This document shows positions 61,833-64,000 of a stretch of DNA of 64,000 nt, one piece after another. The number at the start of each line of letters is the position of its first letter. The stretch's first letter is position 1. A model generated the notes under the pieces. It made no database searches and was not told the DNA's origin. It saw nothing but the letters and a program-made list of their open reading frames with translations. The DNA is taken from contig NZ_JH376421.1 in assembly GCF_000233455.1 (NCBI RefSeq), positions 578,073 through 642,072 on the forward strand, read 5' to 3'. Made by a program: the position numbers and the translations under genes. The DNA comes from [Clostridium] citroniae WAL-17108. GTDB taxonomy: Bacteria > Bacillota > Clostridia > Lachnospirales > Lachnospiraceae.

Positions 61833-62718
61833 ACCGCGTATCCTCCCCTTTGGAATTTACATAGAGCACTGCAAATACAGACAGGATCAAAAAGCTGACC
61901 ACGCTGATTGCTGCTGAATAGCCCCGGTTATTAAATTGGAACGCATTCTGATATATAAAATTCACCATTATGGAAGATGAATTGGCCGGGCCGCCCTGGG
62001 TCATCATATAAATGACATCAAAGGTGTTAAACGCCCAGATCCCAATGAGCAGTCCCAATGTCCGCACCGAAGAAGTGATCAGCGGCAGTGTAATTGAAAA
62101 AAACTGCTGTCTGCCGTTTGCCCCGTCTATTCTGGCCGCCTCGTAGATATAGGAGGGGATCGAATACATAGTGGACAGGATATTAAGGGCGCAGAAGGGC
62201 GCTACTGCCCAGATGTTGACGATCATTACTGCAATCAGCGATGTCTTTGAGTTTCCCAGAAAGTCCATGGGCAATCCCAGAATGTGCGTGTCCATTAAGA
62301 ACTGAGTAATATGTCCGAACATGGGATTATACATCAGACGCCAAATCATGCAGGAAACCGCTGCCGGCATTGCGTAGGGGATCAGCATGATCGCTGTCAT
62401 CATTTTTTTACCCAAGAATTTTTTGTACAGAATCAGGGCCATGAAAAGTCCCAGAAGCAGTTTGAATGCAACCCCTACAAATACCCACAAAAATGTATTC
62501 TTAAACATGCGCGGTGTATCCGGGTTGGCAAACAGGTCCGCAAAGTTCTGCAGACCTACAAAGATCATGCTTCCATTTACCTTCCGCTCAAAAAAAGACA
62601 TGTAAAATACCTGTGTGATTGGGTACAGAATAAACAGGAGAAAAATCGCGAGCATGGGAAGAACGTATAATAGATTAACCGCCCTGTCGTGCTTTTCCTT
62701 TTTCGAGAAACCATTCAT
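61825..62718 (-). CDS. Sugar ABC transporter permease, MalF type
   Basis: A 297-residue permease. It has the long first hydrophobic helix (LLYVLPMLAIFLLFILYPI), a periplasmic loop and the EAA motif YEAARIDGANGRQQFFSITL (about 193-212), followed by typical late helices. It forms the channel with the MalG-type partner for the binding protein at the window end. Confidence 0.92.
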   Translation of the reverse strand: MNGFSKKEKHDRAVNLLYVLPMLAIFLLFILYPITQVFYMSFFERKVNGSMIFVGLQNFADLFANPDTPRMFKNTFLWVFVGVAFKLLLGLFMALILYKKFLGKKMMTAIMLIPYAMPAAVSCMIWRLMYNPMFGHITQFLMDTHILGLPMDFLGNSKTSLIAVMIVNIWAVAPFCALNILSTMYSIPSYIYEAARIDGANGRQQFFSITLPLITSSVRTLGLLIGIWAFNTFDVIYMMTQGGPANSSSIMVNFIYQNAFQFNNRGYSAAISVVSFLILSVFAVLYVNSKGEDTRYE

Positions 62719-62778
62719 TGTCCATCTCCCTCATCTAAAAAAGCGGACGGGGAAGGAAACCGCCCGCTGATTCTATTG

Positions 62779-64000
62779 TCATTGTTTTGCCAGTAATTCA
62801 TCCACCTGATCGCCGGCCAGTTCCATAGCCTGTGCCGGGCTGATCTCTCCCATAACAGCTTTGGTAACCGCATCCGCCATGGCCTTTTGTACCTCTTCCC
62901 AGCATGTGATAGACGGCTTAAATTTTGCCATGGACTCCATTGCTGCAAATGGGGCTACCATCACATTGGCAGGATCCGTAAACTCCGGAATCTCCTTAAA
63001 GTAACTCTGCTGGTTGGGAACAAAACCGGACTGATTGATCACCTGTCCCTGGTACTTAGCAGTATGCCAGAATTCCAGCCATTTTGCCGCCGCCTCCTGG
63101 TTACCGGTATTAAACACCAGGTCTATGTCCATGACACCCAGAGAATACCTGGAACCGGAAGGTCCTGCCAACGGCTCTGTAATCTCAGCCCAGCTGTAAT
63201 CCTCACCAGCCTCCTTAAGAGCTGCCAACCCCTGGGCATTGTGGAAATAAGCCGCTGCTATCTGTGTTGTAAAGTTGTTTTGGGTACTGTTGATATCCGC
63301 CTGTCCATAGTCCGGAACAGCGTATTTTGCAAGGTCCACATACATTTGCAGCGCCGCTATCCCATTTTCATTGTTAAATCCATTTGCGGTTCCATCTGCA
63401 TTCATCACATCTGCATCATAAGCCCAGAGAATGGGAAGGAAGCAGTCCAGCGTATTTTTAGGATGCCCTGCCACCATGGTGTATGCGTATTTGCCTGAGG
63501 AGGGATCGGTCAGCTTTTCCCCGTCCGCCAGAAATTCCTCCCAGGTAGTCGGAATCTTTTCAATGCCGGATTCTTCCATTCTGTTTTTGTTAAACAGCAT
63601 TCCGCGGATGGACATGTATGACGGCATGGCCCAAAGTTCATCACCCACAGAACACACCTCCAAGGCTGCCGGTGAAAAGTCATCATAGAGTTCCTTGCTG
63701 ATCAAGTCGTTAATAGCTACCGTGTATCCAGCCTCCCGAAACTGCTGAGTCCAGGAAGAAAAGCCATACATGGCATCCGGCATATTGCCTCCCTCTGCCA
63801 AGGTCAGTATTTTCTGGTACGCATCACTGTAAGCCCAACTCTCCAGCTTTACCTCAATGCCGGTCTCGCTTTTAAACGCTTCGGCGGCCTCCTTCAGAAG
63901 TTCCATACCCGTATCCCCCAGGGTGACATAGGTAATGGTCGTGCCATCCCCTGCCTTTGGTGCTTCAGTACCCGCATCATTCCCGCTGTTTGACTGCGCT
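62779..64000 (-). CDS. Sugar ABC transporter substrate-binding protein, 5' end outside the window
   Basis: An extracellular solute-binding protein of the family 1 type, 407 residues visible. The frame continues upstream of the internal ATG at 63906 with an acidic Gly/Thr-rich linker and TTITYVTLGDTGMELLKEAA, so the true start and lipobox lie beyond the right edge. The fold blocks KSETGIEVKLESWAYSDAYQ, DAMYGFSSWTQQFREAG and the closing GEISPAQAMELAGDQVDELL are typical. It delivers sugar to the permeases. An amino sugar or its oligomer is inferred from nagA/nagB. Confidence 0.93.
   Translation of the reverse strand, partial: AQSNSGNDAGTEAPKAGDGTTITYVTLGDTGMELLKEAAEAFKSETGIEVKLESWAYSDAYQKILTLAEGGNMPDAMYGFSSWTQQFREAGYTVAINDLISKELYDDFSPAALEVCSVGDELWAMPSYMSIRGMLFNKNRMEESGIEKIPTTWEEFLADGEKLTDPSSGKYAYTMVAGHPKNTLDCFLPILWAYDADVMNADGTANGFNNENGIAALQMYVDLAKYAVPDYGQADINSTQNNFTTQIAAAYFHNAQGLAALKEAGEDYSWAEITEPLAGPSGSRYSLGVMDIDLVFNTGNQEAAAKWLEFWHTAKYQGQVINQSGFVPNQQSYFKEIPEFTDPANVMVAPFAAMESMAKFKPSITCWEEVQKAMADAVTKAVMGEISPAQAMELAGDQVDELLAKQ

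Overview
The window looks like a chromosomal stretch of an endospore-forming gut Clostridium of the Lachnospiraceae, most like the Enterocloster / Clostridium clostridioforme group. This is an inference from the complete cotJABC spore-coat operon, clostridial gdhA and adhE, many sugar and carboxylate uptake operons, moderate GC content and strong AGGAGG-type ribosome binding sites. Positions 1-4501 are the right end of an integrated conjugative-type element. It carries the partition and replication module (parA, parB, two small genes, a replication-initiator-like gene, a BRO/KilAC antirepressor-like gene). It ends exactly in the anticodon loop of a displaced tRNA-Arg(CCT) 3' half at 4502-4543.

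From 4.6 to 7.5 kb lies a low-density zone: two YcxB-like membrane proteins, a lipoprotein, a probable frameshifted gene, and truncated IS110-transposase and YhcG/DUF1016 pieces. From 19.3 back to 7.6 kb runs one ten-gene minus-strand operon: LacI regulator, CaCA cation antiporter, SDR dehydrogenase, YcxB-like protein, tripartite tricarboxylate transporter TctB-TctA-TctC, then three paralogous cytoplasmic proteins whose motifs match the GH67 alpha-glucuronidase active-site pattern. It probably imports and cleaves a carboxylated sugar conjugate. A PAS/GAF/degenerate-GGDEF/EAL protein, an AraC regulator, aspA, cotJABC, a decayed NSS transporter and a MATE exporter follow.

From 41.1 back to 29.6 kb is a second ten-gene catabolic operon behind a DeoR-type regulator: a dihydropyrimidinase/allantoinase-like hydrolase, an NHL-repeat protein, a LivKHMGF ABC importer, a TRZ/ATZ-type amidohydrolase, an archaeal-type ornithine-cyclodeaminase homologue and an RraA-family protein. 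It looks built for an unknown nitrogenous cyclic amide or amidine. gdhA follows with its own promoter and palindrome.

The most striking locus is 43.1-48.6 kb. An RtcB RNA ligase and a slipin/SPFH protein flank an unannotated RNA-like element whose T-arm, capped acceptor hairpin and D-arm occur in circularly permuted tRNA order, as in bacterial YrlA Y RNAs. Two overlapping WYL-type regulator genes diverge from rtcB. No Rsr/Ro60 gene is in the window. After a small HTH divergon with paired operators come the fermentation genes adhE (consensus promoter plus Rex-like operator), an aldehyde dehydrogenase and an iron alcohol dehydrogenase. The right edge (55.9-64.0 kb) is an amino-sugar operon: ABC importer (binding protein cut by the window end, two permeases), HIT protein, LarA-type nickel racemase homologue, nagB, nagA and an N-acylglucosamine 2-epimerase-family enzyme.
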